From an uncultured Clostridia bacterium (lineage in GTDB: Bacteria; Bacillota; Clostridia; Christensenellales; CAG-138), in assembly GCA_937913075.1 (NCBI GenBank), contig CALEPU010000231.1, positions 1-10,629 on the forward strand: a stretch of DNA of 10,629 nucleotides, written 5' to 3'. Shown here piece after piece: positions 1 to 7,599 of this stretch. The position numbers and the translations under genes were made by a program. The notes below the pieces were generated by a model. The model was not told where the DNA came from and did not search any database. It saw nothing but the letters and a program-made list of their open reading frames with translations. Every line of letters starts with the position of its first letter. Position 1 is the stretch's first letter.

Positions 1-1
1 G

Positions 2-643
2 GTGACCACGAAGGAGCAGTCGATGGCTGCCGGCGACAAGCCGTTTTTGCTGCTTGACTGCGGCGCTAACGCAGACTGCAAGCCGGAGTATTTGCAGCAG
101 TTTGCTGTGATGGGCTCTGCATACATGAAGGGTGTTATGGGCATATCGAGCCCGCGCGTGGGGCTTATAAACAACGGCACTGAGGATACCAAGGGCAGCG
201 AGCTTGCGAAGGCGGCGCACGCGCTTTTGAAGAGCACCGACGTCAACTTCATAGGCAACCGCGAGGCGAGGGAGATATTCCTCGGCGGGCACGATGTGCT
301 TGTCACCGACGGTTTCACCGGCAACGTTATCCTGAAGGAAGCCGAGGGGCTTGCGACTGCGCTTTTTAAAATGCTCAAAGGCGAGCTCATGGGGTCATTC
401 AAGACAAAGCTCGGCGCAGCGCTCGCGAAGCCCGCTTTTAAAAACGTCAAGAAGAAGATGGACTATACCGAGTACGGCGGCGCTCCCCTCCTCGGCATAA
501 ACGGCGGTATCATCAAGGCGCACGGTTCGAGCAACGCCTACGCCTTCGCCTCAGCGATAGATCAGGCTGCGGCCTACGTCAAGGGCAATGTGACCGAGCT
601 TATCGCAAGAGGCATCGCGGCAATAGAAACAGAAGAAGGCTGA
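2..643 (+). CDS. plsX: Phosphate acyltransferase PlsX, C-terminal part (5' end outside window)
   Basis: PlsX is a peripheral membrane enzyme that converts acyl-ACP and phosphate to acyl-phosphate, the donor used by PlsY in the first step of phosphatidic acid synthesis. The frame is already open at base 2 and 213 codons are visible; the family is about 330-340 residues, so the first third lies upstream and the GTG at base 2 is not a start. Recognisable family segments, in visible-residue numbering, are DCGANADCKPEYL (19-31), RVGLINNGTEDTKG (52-65), NFIGNREARE (82-91) and DGFTGNVILK (103-112). It lies upstream of acpP, which supplies the acyl carrier of its substrate. In Bacillus fabD and fabG lie between the two; here they do not. 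A hairpin terminator and a separate acpP promoter follow, so the two genes are probably separate transcription units. Identification is firm. Confidence 0.95.
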   Translation: MTTKEQSMAAGDKPFLLLDCGANADCKPEYLQQFAVMGSAYMKGVMGISSPRVGLINNGTEDTKGSELAKAAHALLKSTDVNFIGNREAREIFLGGHDVLVTDGFTGNVILKEAEGLATALFKMLKGELMGSFKTKLGAALAKPAFKNVKKKMDYTEYGGAPLLGINGGIIKAHGSSNAYAFASAIDQAAAYVKGNVTELIARGIAAIETEEG

Positions 644-648
644 GCTGC

Positions 649-669
649 AATGCGTAATGCTTAATGCGT
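649..669. repeat. Three tandem heptamers (AATGCGT type) after plsX
   Basis: Three head-to-tail 7-base units lie just after the plsX stop: AATGCGT (649-655), AATGCTT (656-662) and AATGCGT (663-669), followed by AATTAAA, a partly matching fourth unit. They end at the base of the plsX terminator hairpin. No function is evident; this could be a short intergenic simple repeat. Confidence 0.6.
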
Positions 670-673
670 AATT

Positions 674-706
674 AAAGCGTGCGGGACGATCCTGCGCGCT
701 TTCTTA
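674..706 (+). terminator. Intrinsic terminator after plsX
   Basis: A 13-bp stem, AAAGCGTGCGGGA (674-686) with TCCTGCGCGCTTT (690-702), closes a CGA loop. Only two positions are not Watson-Crick, and both are G-U in RNA. The 3' side runs into TTTCTTAT, a short imperfect U tract. It lies 30 bases after the plsX stop and before the acpP promoter, so it probably ends the plsX transcript. Confidence 0.65.
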
Positions 707-750
707 TGATCCGTTTTACGCTGTTTTTCCCTTGCGGGTCTTGGAAAGCA

Positions 751-779
751 TTGACAAGAGCCCTTGTTTGCGCTACAAT
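751..779 (+). promoter_or_regulatory. Sigma-A promoter of acpP
   Basis: TTGACA (751-756) matches the -35 consensus fully, and TACAAT (774-779) matches five of six -10 bases, with a 17-base spacer. Transcription should start near 785-787, giving a leader of about 35 bases before the acpP start. It probably drives acpP strongly, and rnc-smc-ftsY by read-through of the hairpin at 1061-1106. Confidence 0.8.
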
Positions 780-819
780 AAATCGTTGAATACCAACAAT
801 AGAAAGGTGGTTTATAATA

Positions 820-1044
820 ATGTTTGAAGAAATTCGTCGTGAGATAGCAGAGCAGCTCAATATCCCCGAGGAGAACATCACCATGGAGACCCGTTTTATA
901 GAGGATCTCAAAGCTGATTCCCTTGACCTTGTTGAGCTTGTGATGGACCTTGAGGACAAGTACGGCATCGAGATCCCCGATGAGCAGCTTGCCGAGGTCA
1001 AGACCGTTGGCGAGATAGTCAACTTCATCGCAGAGAACAAATAA
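820..1044 (+). CDS. acpP: Acyl carrier protein
   Basis: AcpP carries growing fatty acyl chains on a 4'-phosphopantetheine arm in the cytoplasm and supplies acyl groups to fatty acid and phospholipid synthesis, including PlsX encoded just upstream. The 74-residue acidic protein has the usual length. The pantetheine attachment motif is ADSLDLVEL, with Ser34 as the modified residue, followed by the typical LEDKYGIEIPDEQ helix region. The ATG at 820 is preceded by AAAGGTGG (803-810) at a good 9-base distance. It has its own consensus promoter at 751-779. A strong hairpin at 1061-1106 follows and probably ends many transcripts here, which would fit the much higher demand for ACP than for the RNase III, SMC and FtsY encoded downstream. 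Identification is firm. Confidence 0.97.
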   Translation: MFEEIRREIAEQLNIPEENITMETRFIEDLKADSLDLVELVMDLEDKYGIEIPDEQLAEVKTVGEIVNFIAENK

Positions 1045-1060
1045 TCGCTGCAAGCCAACC

Positions 1061-1106
1061 GCCCGCATTGCATACCGCTTTGACCGCAGTATGCGTGTGG
1101 GCTTTT
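1061..1106 (+). terminator. Hairpin between acpP and rnc, likely partial terminator
   Basis: GCCCGCAT (1061-1068) and GCATAC (1070-1075), separated by one bulged T, pair with GTATGCGTGTGGGC (1089-1102), including two G-U pairs. The loop is about 13 bases. TTTT (1103-1106), then GGGTTGTT, makes a short broken U tract. It lies 16 bases after the acpP stop. No clear promoter is visible between it and rnc, so it probably works as a leaky terminator that lowers rnc-smc-ftsY expression relative to acpP. An RNase III processing site is another possibility. Confidence 0.55.
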
Positions 1107-1153
1107 GGGTTGTTACGGCAAAGAGCCGCTTAGGTTTTGATTTTCACATTCAC

Positions 1154-1897
1154 ATGGGTATGATGACTATAAACGAAAAGCGAGCGGCAGCGCTTGAAAA
1201 GCTGCAATCTAAGCTCGGGTACGGCTTTAAAGATATAGGGCTTTTGAACACGGCGCTCACTCACACCTCTTACGTCAAGGGCGAGAACAGGGCGGCGGGT
1301 CATAACGAGCGCCTTGAATTCTTAGGAGACGCGGTTTTGGAGCTCATCGTGAGCGAGTATCTTTTTAACACGCAGCCGCACATGAACGAGGGACTGATGA
1401 CGCGGATCCGCGCAAGAGCGGTCTACGAGAACGCTCTTTTTGACGCTGCCTGCGGCATCGGTCTTGGCGAATACCTGCTTTTGAGCCACGGCGAGGAGCA
1501 CACGGGCGGGCGCGAAAAGCCCTCCATCCTCTCCGACGCTTTGGAGGCGGTGATAGGCGCAATGTATATCGACGGCGGCATTGAGCCCGCAAAGCGCTTT
1601 GTAATGGGCTTTGCGAGATCCGCGATAAACGACGCCATAAAGACCATAACCGTTAAGGATTTCAAAACGCAGCTTCAGGAATACGTTCAGCAGGAGCATA
1701 TAGGCGAGCTTGAATACAGTGTGATAGGCGTCAGCGGTCCTGACCACAAGCGGGTGTTTACCATGCAGGCGGGCATCAACGGCAAGAGCTACGGCATAGG
1801 TCAGGGCAATTCCAAGCAGGAGGCGGGGCAAAATGCCGCGCATGCCACTCTCGTCATGCTGGGTGTGATAAAGCCGCAGGCGGAGGATACTATATGA
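1154..1897 (+). CDS. rnc: Ribonuclease III
   Basis: RNase III cuts double-stranded RNA and processes rRNA precursors and structured mRNAs. From the ATG at 1154 the protein has 247 residues, a little above the usual 220-240. The signature NERLEFLGDAVLE is at residues 51-63, with metal-binding Glu55 and Asp59; the second acidic pair, Asp128 and Glu131, lies in SDALEAVIGAMYIDGG. A double-stranded RNA-binding domain runs from about 169 to 237. The frame is open back to an ATG at 1091, but that codon lies inside the 3' arm of the hairpin at 1061-1106 and the extra 21 residues are not family-like, so I reject it. ATGs at 1154, 1160 and 1163 are all possible; none has a good Shine-Dalgarno. The stop overlaps the smc start (ATGA, 1894-1897), indicating translational coupling. 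Function is firm, start uncertain. Confidence 0.93.
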   Translation: MGMMTINEKRAAALEKLQSKLGYGFKDIGLLNTALTHTSYVKGENRAAGHNERLEFLGDAVLELIVSEYLFNTQPHMNEGLMTRIRARAVYENALFDAACGIGLGEYLLLSHGEEHTGGREKPSILSDALEAVIGAMYIDGGIEPAKRFVMGFARSAINDAIKTITVKDFKTQLQEYVQQEHIGELEYSVIGVSGPDHKRVFTMQAGINGKSYGIGQGNSKQEAGQNAAHATLVMLGVIKPQAEDTI

Positions 1898-4800
1898 GGC
1901 TGACACAGATCGAGATCAACGGTTTCAAATCCTTTGCGAAAAAGCAGCAGCTTGATTTTGCCGACGGAATAACCGCAATAATAGGCCCCAATGGGTGCGG
2001 CAAGAGCAATATTGCCGACGCCTTCCGTTTCGTATTGGGCGAGCAGAGCGCAAAGGCGCTGCGCGGCAAAAAGGTCGAGGACTTCATCTTCGGCGGCACG
2101 CAGAAGCGCAGACCGCTTTCCTTCTGCGAGGTATCCCTCCATTTTGACAACAGCGACGGCGAGCTTTTGACTCCGTACACCGAAGTCTGCATCACCCGCA
2201 GGGCGTACCGTTCGGGCGAGAGCGAATACTTTATCAACCGCGCCGCTTGCAGATTAAAGGACATTCACGAGCTTTTCCGCGACACAGGCGTGGGCAAGGA
2301 CGGCTATTCCATAATAGGTCAGGGCAGGGTCTCCGAGATCATCTCCGAAAAGAGCGCCGACAGGCGCACCGCCTTTGAGGAGGCTGCCGGCGTTATGAAG
2401 TACCGCGCCCGCAAGGAGGAAGCCGAGCGTAAGCTTTTGAACACGCAGAAGAACCTCGTTCGCCTGGACGACATACTCTGCGAGCTCGAAGGCAGGATAG
2501 AGCCTCTGCGCGAGCAGAGCGAGAAGGCGCTGCAATTTATAAAGCTGCGTGAAGAGCTGCGCGACATAGACGTAAATCTTTACATATACCAGTATGAAAA
2601 ATCCAATGAGCGCATACAGGCTTTGACCGACAGCACAGCACAGCTCCGAAGCCGGATAGCAGACGCCGAGGTCGAGGGCGCCGCGCTTGCCTCCACCCTT
2701 TCGGAGGGCGAGGAGGTCGAGCGCAGTATCGGCGCCGCGATCAGCGAGGTATCTCAAAAGCTGCTCTCTGCGACGACGAACGTCGAAGCTCACTCCGGCG
2801 AGGAAAAGGTGCTTCGCGAGAGGCTCGTCGCGCTCGAAAGGGAAAAGGAGCGTTTGGCGGAGGATATCGCCTCGGCTTTAAGCGAAGCGCAGGCGCGCGA
2901 GGCAGAAGCAGGCGAGCTTAATAAGCGTATCGTCTCCCTCCAAGGCGAGGTCGAGGCTGTCGAGAGCGAGCTTGCCGCGACAGAGAAACGTCTTGAAGAA
3001 AAGAACGGCGATGTATCCTCTAAGGAGGAGGAGCTTGAAGCGCACAAGCAGTCCATGATGGACAGGCTCAACAGGCTCTCCGACGCGAGGAGCCAAAGCT
3101 CCCGTCTTGACGCGATGAAGCGCGCTCTGCTCAACAGGATAGAAGCAATTAAAATCGAGCGGCAGAGCATTATAGACGAGGGCGAAAAGCTGCGTCTTGA
3201 AGACGAGGAATGTGCGGCGGCAGAGGCCGAGCTCGGCGCAAAGCTCAAAGAACTAAACGATAAAAAGAACGCCGCCATAGCAAAGGTCAACGGCGTCAAT
3301 CAGAATATCTTTAAAGCAAGGCAGGAGGAGCGGACCCTCGGCAACAGCCTTGAAGCCGCAAAGTCCCGCCGCAAGGTTTTGTCGGAGATGAAGCGCGCCC
3401 ACGAGGGCTATTATTCGAGCGTGCGCGATCTATTGCGCGACGCGGAGCGCGACCCCTCCCTCTCCCCCCTCATCGAGGGCGTTGTTGCGGAGCTCATTTC
3501 CGTTCCCGCGGAATACGAGACGGCTATCGAAATGGCGCTCGGAGCGGCTTTGCAGAACATAGTCGTGCCGACCGAGCAGGACGGTAAGCAGGTAATAGAA
3601 TATCTGCGCCGAAAGAATTACGGCAGAGCGACGCTTTTGCCCGTGAGCGCAATGCGCCCGAGGCTTTTGACCGCCGAGGAGCGCGGGTATTTAAAGAACG
3701 TCGCAGGCTGCTGCGGCATAGCCTCGGAGCTTATATCATTCTCGCCCAGATACCGCGGCGTTGCCGAAAACCTTTTGGGCAGGACTGTGATCGTCACCGA
3801 TCTCGACGCGGGCATTGCGATAAACAAGCGCGCGCATTCCTCCTTCCGCATTGCAACGCTCAAGGGCGACATAATGAACCCGGGCGGCTCCATGACGGGC
3901 GGCAGCGCGGTCAAGCGCGAGTTCAGCCTATTGGGGCGCGAGCGCGAGCTGGAGCAGCTTGAAAAGAACATATCCTCGATCGAGGGGCAGTTAAAGGCTG
4001 CGGGGGAAAGCATTTTAAAGCTCGAAGCTGAGCTTTTAAAGGCAAACGAGGGCGTCGCCGCCGTGACGGAAAGCATACGCGAGCTCGATATACAGCGGGC
4101 GGCGCAGGCAGAGAAGCGCGATATAGTCTTAAAATACATTGAAAAGAACGAACAGCAGGCGCAAAGATATGCGCTGGAGCTCTCGCAGATAAACGACAAC
4201 ATCGCCGATATTGACGAGCAGACGCGCGAGGCACGCGAGCTTGAAAGCGGGCTCAACACCGGCAACGCCTCCACCAACGAGGATATCAAGCGCGTGCAGG
4301 GTGAGCTTTTAAGGCTTCGTGATGAACAGAAGAGCATCGCCGATGAGGTGACCGCGATAAAGGTCCGTCACATGGCGGTCGGCAAGGAGCAGGGCGCAGC
4401 AAGGACGGAGCTTGCAAGGCTTAACAAGGAGCTTGCGGGCTATCGCGCCTCGGCGGTAAAGCTTCAAGAGCAGACTGTCGCCGCACAAAAAGAGATGACC
4501 GAATGCCGCGAAAAGCTTTCCGGCATGACGAGCGGCATAGGCAGCGAGCGGCAGGAGGTCGACAAGCTGACAGACGAGCTCCGCCGGCTTGAAGAGGAGC
4601 GTGCTTTGAAGCTGCGCTCCGTGGACGAGCTGCGCGAGCGCCGTGACAGCGGCGCAAACGAGCTTGCCGATATGCGCGAGCGGTCGCACAGGTTTGAGCT
4701 CAATCTCAACCGTTTGCAGATGGAGCTTGAAAACATGACCGCGCGTATTTGGCAGGATTACGAGCTCACATATGAGAACGCGCTTGCGTTCAGAAGGCCC

Positions 4801-5481
4801 ATCGCCGTTACCGCCTCACATGCCAAGGCTGACGAGCTGCGGCAGGAGATACGCTCTCTTGGCGAGGTCAACACCGCCTCTGTCGAGGATTACCGCAACG
4901 TGCTCGAAAGGCACCGCGAGCTTAAAGCCCAGTGCGACGATTTAAAGCAGGCGGAGACCGACCTGACGGAGATAATAAAGCGGCTGACCGTAACTATGGA
5001 AAAGGAATTTTCCGAGCAGTTCAAGCAAATTCAGGAAAATTTCAGCAGCACCTTTACTGAGCTGTTCCGCGGCGGCAGGGCGGAGCTCGTGCTCTCCGAC
5101 AGCAGCGATATTTTAAACTGCGACATCGACATCATAGCCCAGCCCCCGGGAAAGAAATTACAGCTTCTTTCACTGCTTTCCGGCGGCGAGCAGGCTTTGA
5201 CTGCTATCGCGCTGCTGTTTGCTATCCTCAAATTAAAGCCCACCGCGTTCTGCATACTTGACGAGATAGACACCTCGCTCGACGAAGCGAACGTGGACAA
5301 CTTTGCGGAGTATTTAAAGGACTATTCCAAGGAGACCCAGTTTATAATAATCACGCACCGCAAGGGAGCTATGGCGGTGTGCGACTCGCTCTACGGAGTT
5401 TCCATGGAGGAGAAAGGCGTCTCCACGCTGATATCCGCCCGTTTCGACGAGGGCGAGGATGAACAGCCGACCGCTGTTTAA
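1894..5481 (+). CDS. smc: Chromosome partition protein SMC
   Basis: SMC is the ATPase of the bacterial condensin, which with ScpA and ScpB extrudes and organises chromosomal DNA. Neither partner is in this window. The full 1195-residue protein matches the family (about 1186 in Bacillus subtilis). The N-terminal head carries the Walker A GPNGCGKS at 31-38. Two long Glu/Lys/Arg/Leu-rich coiled coils span about 165-505 and 680-1020. Between them is the hinge, about 525-672, ending in the conserved GGSMTGGS (664-671). The C-terminal head has the LSGGEQ signature at 1095-1100 and a Walker B ending in ILDEID (1121-1126), with catalytic Glu1124. The start overlaps rnc by four bases; GGAGG (1882-1886) inside rnc sits seven bases upstream. 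No frameshift or missing motif was seen. The stop is 20 bases before the chosen ftsY start. Confidence 0.97.
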   Translation: MRLTQIEINGFKSFAKKQQLDFADGITAIIGPNGCGKSNIADAFRFVLGEQSAKALRGKKVEDFIFGGTQKRRPLSFCEVSLHFDNSDGELLTPYTEVCITRRAYRSGESEYFINRAACRLKDIHELFRDTGVGKDGYSIIGQGRVSEIISEKSADRRTAFEEAAGVMKYRARKEEAERKLLNTQKNLVRLDDILCELEGRIEPLREQSEKALQFIKLREELRDIDVNLYIYQYEKSNERIQALTDSTAQLRSRIADAEVEGAALASTLSEGEEVERSIGAAISEVSQKLLSATTNVEAHSGEEKVLRERLVALEREKERLAEDIASALSEAQAREAEAGELNKRIVSLQGEVEAVESELAATEKRLEEKNGDVSSKEEELEAHKQSMMDRLNRLSDARSQSSRLDAMKRALLNRIEAIKIERQSIIDEGEKLRLEDEECAAAEAELGAKLKELNDKKNAAIAKVNGVNQNIFKARQEERTLGNSLEAAKSRRKVLSEMKRAHEGYYSSVRDLLRDAERDPSLSPLIEGVVAELISVPAEYETAIEMALGAALQNIVVPTEQDGKQVIEYLRRKNYGRATLLPVSAMRPRLLTAEERGYLKNVAGCCGIASELISFSPRYRGVAENLLGRTVIVTDLDAGIAINKRAHSSFRIATLKGDIMNPGGSMTGGSAVKREFSLLGRERELEQLEKNISSIEGQLKAAGESILKLEAELLKANEGVAAVTESIRELDIQRAAQAEKRDIVLKYIEKNEQQAQRYALELSQINDNIADIDEQTREARELESGLNTGNASTNEDIKRVQGELLRLRDEQKSIADEVTAIKVRHMAVGKEQGAARTELARLNKELAGYRASAVKLQEQTVAAQKEMTECREKLSGMTSGIGSERQEVDKLTDELRRLEEERALKLRSVDELRERRDSGANELADMRERSHRFELNLNRLQMELENMTARIWQDYELTYENALAFRRPIAVTASHAKADELRQEIRSLGEVNTASVEDYRNVLERHRELKAQCDDLKQAETDLTEIIKRLTVTMEKEFSEQFKQIQENFSSTFTELFRGGRAELVLSDSSDILNCDIDIIAQPPGKKLQLLSLLSGGEQALTAIALLFAILKLKPTAFCILDEIDTSLDEANVDNFAEYLKDYSKETQFIIITHRKGAMAVCDSLYGVSMEEKGVSTLISARFDEGEDEQPTAV

Positions 5482-5487
5482 ATGAAA

Positions 5488-5493
5488 AAGGAG
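5488..5493 (+). promoter_or_regulatory. Ribosome binding site deciding the ftsY start
   Basis: AAGGAG at 5488-5493 is only two bases from the ATG at 5496 but eight bases from the in-frame ATG at 5502. Normal spacing therefore favours 5502 and removes two residues from the longest frame. Confidence 0.75.
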
Positions 5494-5501
5494 CAATGAT
5501 C

Positions 5502-6410
5502 ATGGAAAAGAAACTCGGCTTTTTTACAAAACTGAAAAAGGGGCTCGAAAAGACCCGCGACAATCTGCTCGGCGCGATATTCGGCGATCCTGCGGAGAAG
5601 CTTAACGACGAATTTTATGAGGAGCTTGAAGACGCTCTTATTATGGCTGACTGCGGTTTTGATACCACGGAGGGCATACTGAGCGAGCTTCGCGCCAAGG
5701 TAAAGGTTGAGAAGCCCGAAACTCGGGCGCAGGCGAGGGAGCTGCTTGTCGACATCCTCACAAAGTACATGGACAACGATACCCCCTTCCTCCCCGAAAG
5801 CGGCGACAGCGTGCTTTTGATAGTCGGCGTGAACGGAGTCGGCAAGACCACCTCGATAGGCAAGCTTGCAGCAATGTATAAGACGGAGGGCAAAAAACCC
5901 ATGCTCGCCGCCGCGGATACCTTCCGCGCTGCTGCTGCGGAGCAGCTTACCATCTGGGCGGAAAGGGCGGACGTGCCCATTGTAAAGCACGGAGAGGGCG
6001 CCGATCCCGCCGCCGTAGTTTTCGACGCGATCGCAAGCTATAAGGCAAAGAAGCTCGATCTTTTGATCTGCGACACAGCCGGCAGGCTGCACAACAAGAA
6101 GAACCTCATGAACGAGCTTGCAAAGATCCGCCGCGTTATCGACCGCGAGCTGCCGCAGGCTCACGTTGAGGTACTGCTGGTGCTCGACGCGACCACAGGG
6201 CAAAACGCCATTGCGCAGGCAAAGGCCTTTGGCGAAAGCTGCGGTCTTACCGGCATAATTTTAACCAAGCTCGACGGCACCGCTAAGGGCGGCGTGTGCC
6301 TCGCCGTCAAGAACGAGCTCGGGCTCCCGATACGCTTCATCGGCGTGGGCGAGGGCATAGACGACTTGCAGCCGTTCGATCCGCACGCTTTCGCGGAAGC
6401 GCTGCTTTGA
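5502..6410 (+). CDS. ftsY: Signal recognition particle receptor FtsY
   Basis: FtsY is the membrane-associated GTPase that receives Ffh-bound ribosomes and hands nascent membrane proteins to the Sec translocon. From ATG 5502 it has 302 residues, short compared with the proteobacterial form because the acidic A domain is missing, as is usual in Gram-positive bacteria. A basic N-terminal stretch (FFTKLKKGLEKTRDN) fits the lipid-binding helix. The N domain spans about 20-95. The G domain has GVNGVGKTT (109-117), a DTFRAAAAEQL segment, DTAGR (191-195) and TKLDG (255-259). It ends in the typical GEGIDDLQPFDP followed by a short tail. It is the last gene of the acpP-rnc-smc block: a strong terminator follows and ffh is not next to it, unlike in Bacillus where ylxM-ffh come after. 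Confidence 0.97.
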   Translation: MEKKLGFFTKLKKGLEKTRDNLLGAIFGDPAEKLNDEFYEELEDALIMADCGFDTTEGILSELRAKVKVEKPETRAQARELLVDILTKYMDNDTPFLPESGDSVLLIVGVNGVGKTTSIGKLAAMYKTEGKKPMLAAADTFRAAAAEQLTIWAERADVPIVKHGEGADPAAVVFDAIASYKAKKLDLLICDTAGRLHNKKNLMNELAKIRRVIDRELPQAHVEVLLVLDATTGQNAIAQAKAFGESCGLTGIILTKLDGTAKGGVCLAVKNELGLPIRFIGVGEGIDDLQPFDPHAFAEALL

Positions 6411-6425
6411 GCAACCAAATCAATC

Positions 6426-6456
6426 AAACCGCACGGGGCGCCCCTGCGGTTTTTTT
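6426..6456 (+). terminator. Strong intrinsic terminator after ftsY
   Basis: AAACCGCA (6426-6433) pairs with TGCGGTTT (6445-6452). Inside it, GGGG (6435-6438) pairs with CCCC (6441-6444), leaving one bulged C and a tight loop. Seven T residues (6450-6456) overlap the end of the stem. It lies 15 bases after the ftsY stop and closes the housekeeping block. Confidence 0.9.
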
Positions 6457-6463
6457 ATAAAAA

Positions 6464-6492
6464 TTGTAACGAACCGAGCAAAGGCTTATCTT
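6464..6492 (+). promoter_or_regulatory. Candidate promoter of the sigma/anti-sigma cassette
   Basis: TTGTAA (6464-6469) and TATCTT (6487-6492), 17 bases apart, form a weak sigma-A-like promoter; each matches four of six consensus bases. The overlapping TGTAAC (6465-6470) also resembles the AAC-containing -35 elements used by ECF sigma factors, so autoregulation by the product of the next gene is possible. No convincing ECF -10 was found. This is the only plausible promoter between the ftsY terminator and the sigma gene. Confidence 0.35.
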
Positions 6493-6513
6493 ATTTACGA
6501 AGGGGGTGATACT

Positions 6514-6990
6514 GTGGCGGATTTTGAAACGGTATTTGTTGAAAATCGCGAATTCATATTCAGGTACCTTTTGAAGCTCTGCCGCAGCGACACGCTCGCA
6601 GAGGAGCTGACTCAGGAGACCTTCTTCCGCGCTTATATCAACTTTGCGGGGATACGCGACAAGGAGCGCTGTTCTTCATGGCTTTGCCGCACCGCAAGGA
6701 ACTGCTATTATGCATGGTATAACCGTCAGAAGGGGCTTGCTTCCTTGGATGATACGGACGCCTCCGTACCCGGGCCGGAGGAGCATATCGAAAGGAAGCT
6801 GCTTGCAGAAAGTGCCGCGGACGCGCTTTTAGACCTTGGAGAACCTTATGCTGAGGTGTTCCGCCTTGCGGCGCTTGCCGAAGTTCCCCTTAAAGAAATA
6901 AGCAGTATGTACGGCAAAAGCGAAAGCTGGGCGCGGGTGACTTACTACCGCGCGAGGCAGATGCTTACAGAAAGGATAGGCGAAAAATGA
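6514..6990 (+). CDS. ECF-type RNA polymerase sigma factor
   Basis: This 158-residue protein is a small sigma-70 family factor with regions 2 and 4 only, the layout of extracytoplasmic-function sigma factors that direct RNA polymerase to stress or envelope regulons. Region 2 spans about 10-73; it includes AEELTQETFFRAY (29-41) and the SSWLCRTARN segment (54-63) typical of region 2.3-2.4. An acidic linker follows (about 78-100). Region 4 spans about 104-155, with a helix-turn-helix near 125-148 (PLKEISSMYGKS, then the recognition helix). The start is GTG at 6514, supported by AGGGGGTGAT (6501-6510). The stop overlaps the start of the zinc-binding anti-sigma gene (ATGA, 6987-6990), so the two are probably made together and the sigma factor is held inactive by its neighbour. 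The signal and regulon cannot be read from the sequence. Confidence 0.9.
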   Translation: MADFETVFVENREFIFRYLLKLCRSDTLAEELTQETFFRAYINFAGIRDKERCSSWLCRTARNCYYAWYNRQKGLASLDDTDASVPGPEEHIERKLLAESAADALLDLGEPYAEVFRLAALAEVPLKEISSMYGKSESWARVTYYRARQMLTERIGEK

Positions 6991-7595
6991 ACTGTAACGT
7001 TATAAAGGATCTAATACCGCTCTATATCGACGAATGCTGCTCCGAGGAAACGGCAAGGCTCGTCGATGAACACTTAAAGGAATGCGAAAGCTGTCTTCGC
7101 GTTTACAACGATATGCGCTGTGATGCGGCAGCAAGGCAAGCGCCCTCCCCCGCCGTCAAGACAATGACGCGCGTCGCGGAATGGCGTGCATCCTTAATGC
7201 AGTCCTTAGCGCTTTTTATCTCCTTCGCGCTTATCACCTTCGGCGTGACTATGGAGGCGGGGACGCCTGCGGGAGAGGTGAACGGCGCTTGGCTTTTCGG
7301 GCTTATCATACCCGCGACGGCGTTCATGCTGGGCTTAGCGAACCTTTATTTTATCAGGCTTTACAGGAGCAGAAGGAGCTTTGCACTCGCATCCTGCGGG
7401 ATAACCCTCGGCATTGCGTTAATCGCTTTTATATGGGGCGTAGTGCATTATGGAGTTTTGCCGCTCATCCGAGCCGGCGCGATATCTTCAAGCCTCGTGC
7501 TCGGGCTCGCGATAGGTGCGGTGCTCGCAGTCGTATTCTGCATTGCGGCATATCTCCTCGCTGGCGCATATGCCAAAGCGCTGGGGAAGGAATGA
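6987..7595 (+). CDS. Membrane anti-sigma factor with N-terminal zinc-binding domain
   Basis: The first 40 residues form an anti-sigma zinc-binding (zf-HC2/ZAS) domain: Cys3, then His29-x3-Cys33-x2-Cys36 in the context DEHLKECESC. In known members this cytoplasmic domain binds and masks the cognate ECF sigma factor. A basic linker (about 44-67) leads to four predicted membrane helices at about 70-88, 101-123, 133-153 and 166-195. The protein has 202 residues and ends in a short cytoplasmic tail (AKALGKE). It overlaps the sigma gene by four bases, so it is the likely antagonist and membrane sensor. There is no large extracytoplasmic domain for a regulatory protease to attack, so any signal may act through the membrane part or through the neighbouring membrane protein. 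That last point is inference. Confidence 0.85.
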   Translation: MNCNVIKDLIPLYIDECCSEETARLVDEHLKECESCLRVYNDMRCDAAARQAPSPAVKTMTRVAEWRASLMQSLALFISFALITFGVTMEAGTPAGEVNGAWLFGLIIPATAFMLGLANLYFIRLYRSRRSFALASCGITLGIALIAFIWGVVHYGVLPLIRAGAISSSLVLGLAIGAVLAVVFCIAAYLLAGAYAKALGKE

Positions 7596-7599
7596 AATA

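Noticed and set aside
1091..1153. N-terminal extension of RNase III from ATG 1091
   Set aside because: The start lies within the 3' arm of a terminator-like hairpin, has no Shine-Dalgarno, and the added residues do not resemble the family.
2687..2881. Short alternative frames across smc, ftsY and the sigma cassette
   Set aside because: They overlap well-recognised genes in other frames, have no ribosome binding site or family resemblance, and reflect the GC-rich codon pattern of the real genes.
7516..7599. Upstream start of the five-helix membrane protein
   Set aside because: It would lie inside the last 80 bases of the anti-sigma gene. The ATG at 7600 has AAGGAA at normal spacing and begins directly with a basic residue cluster and a membrane helix.
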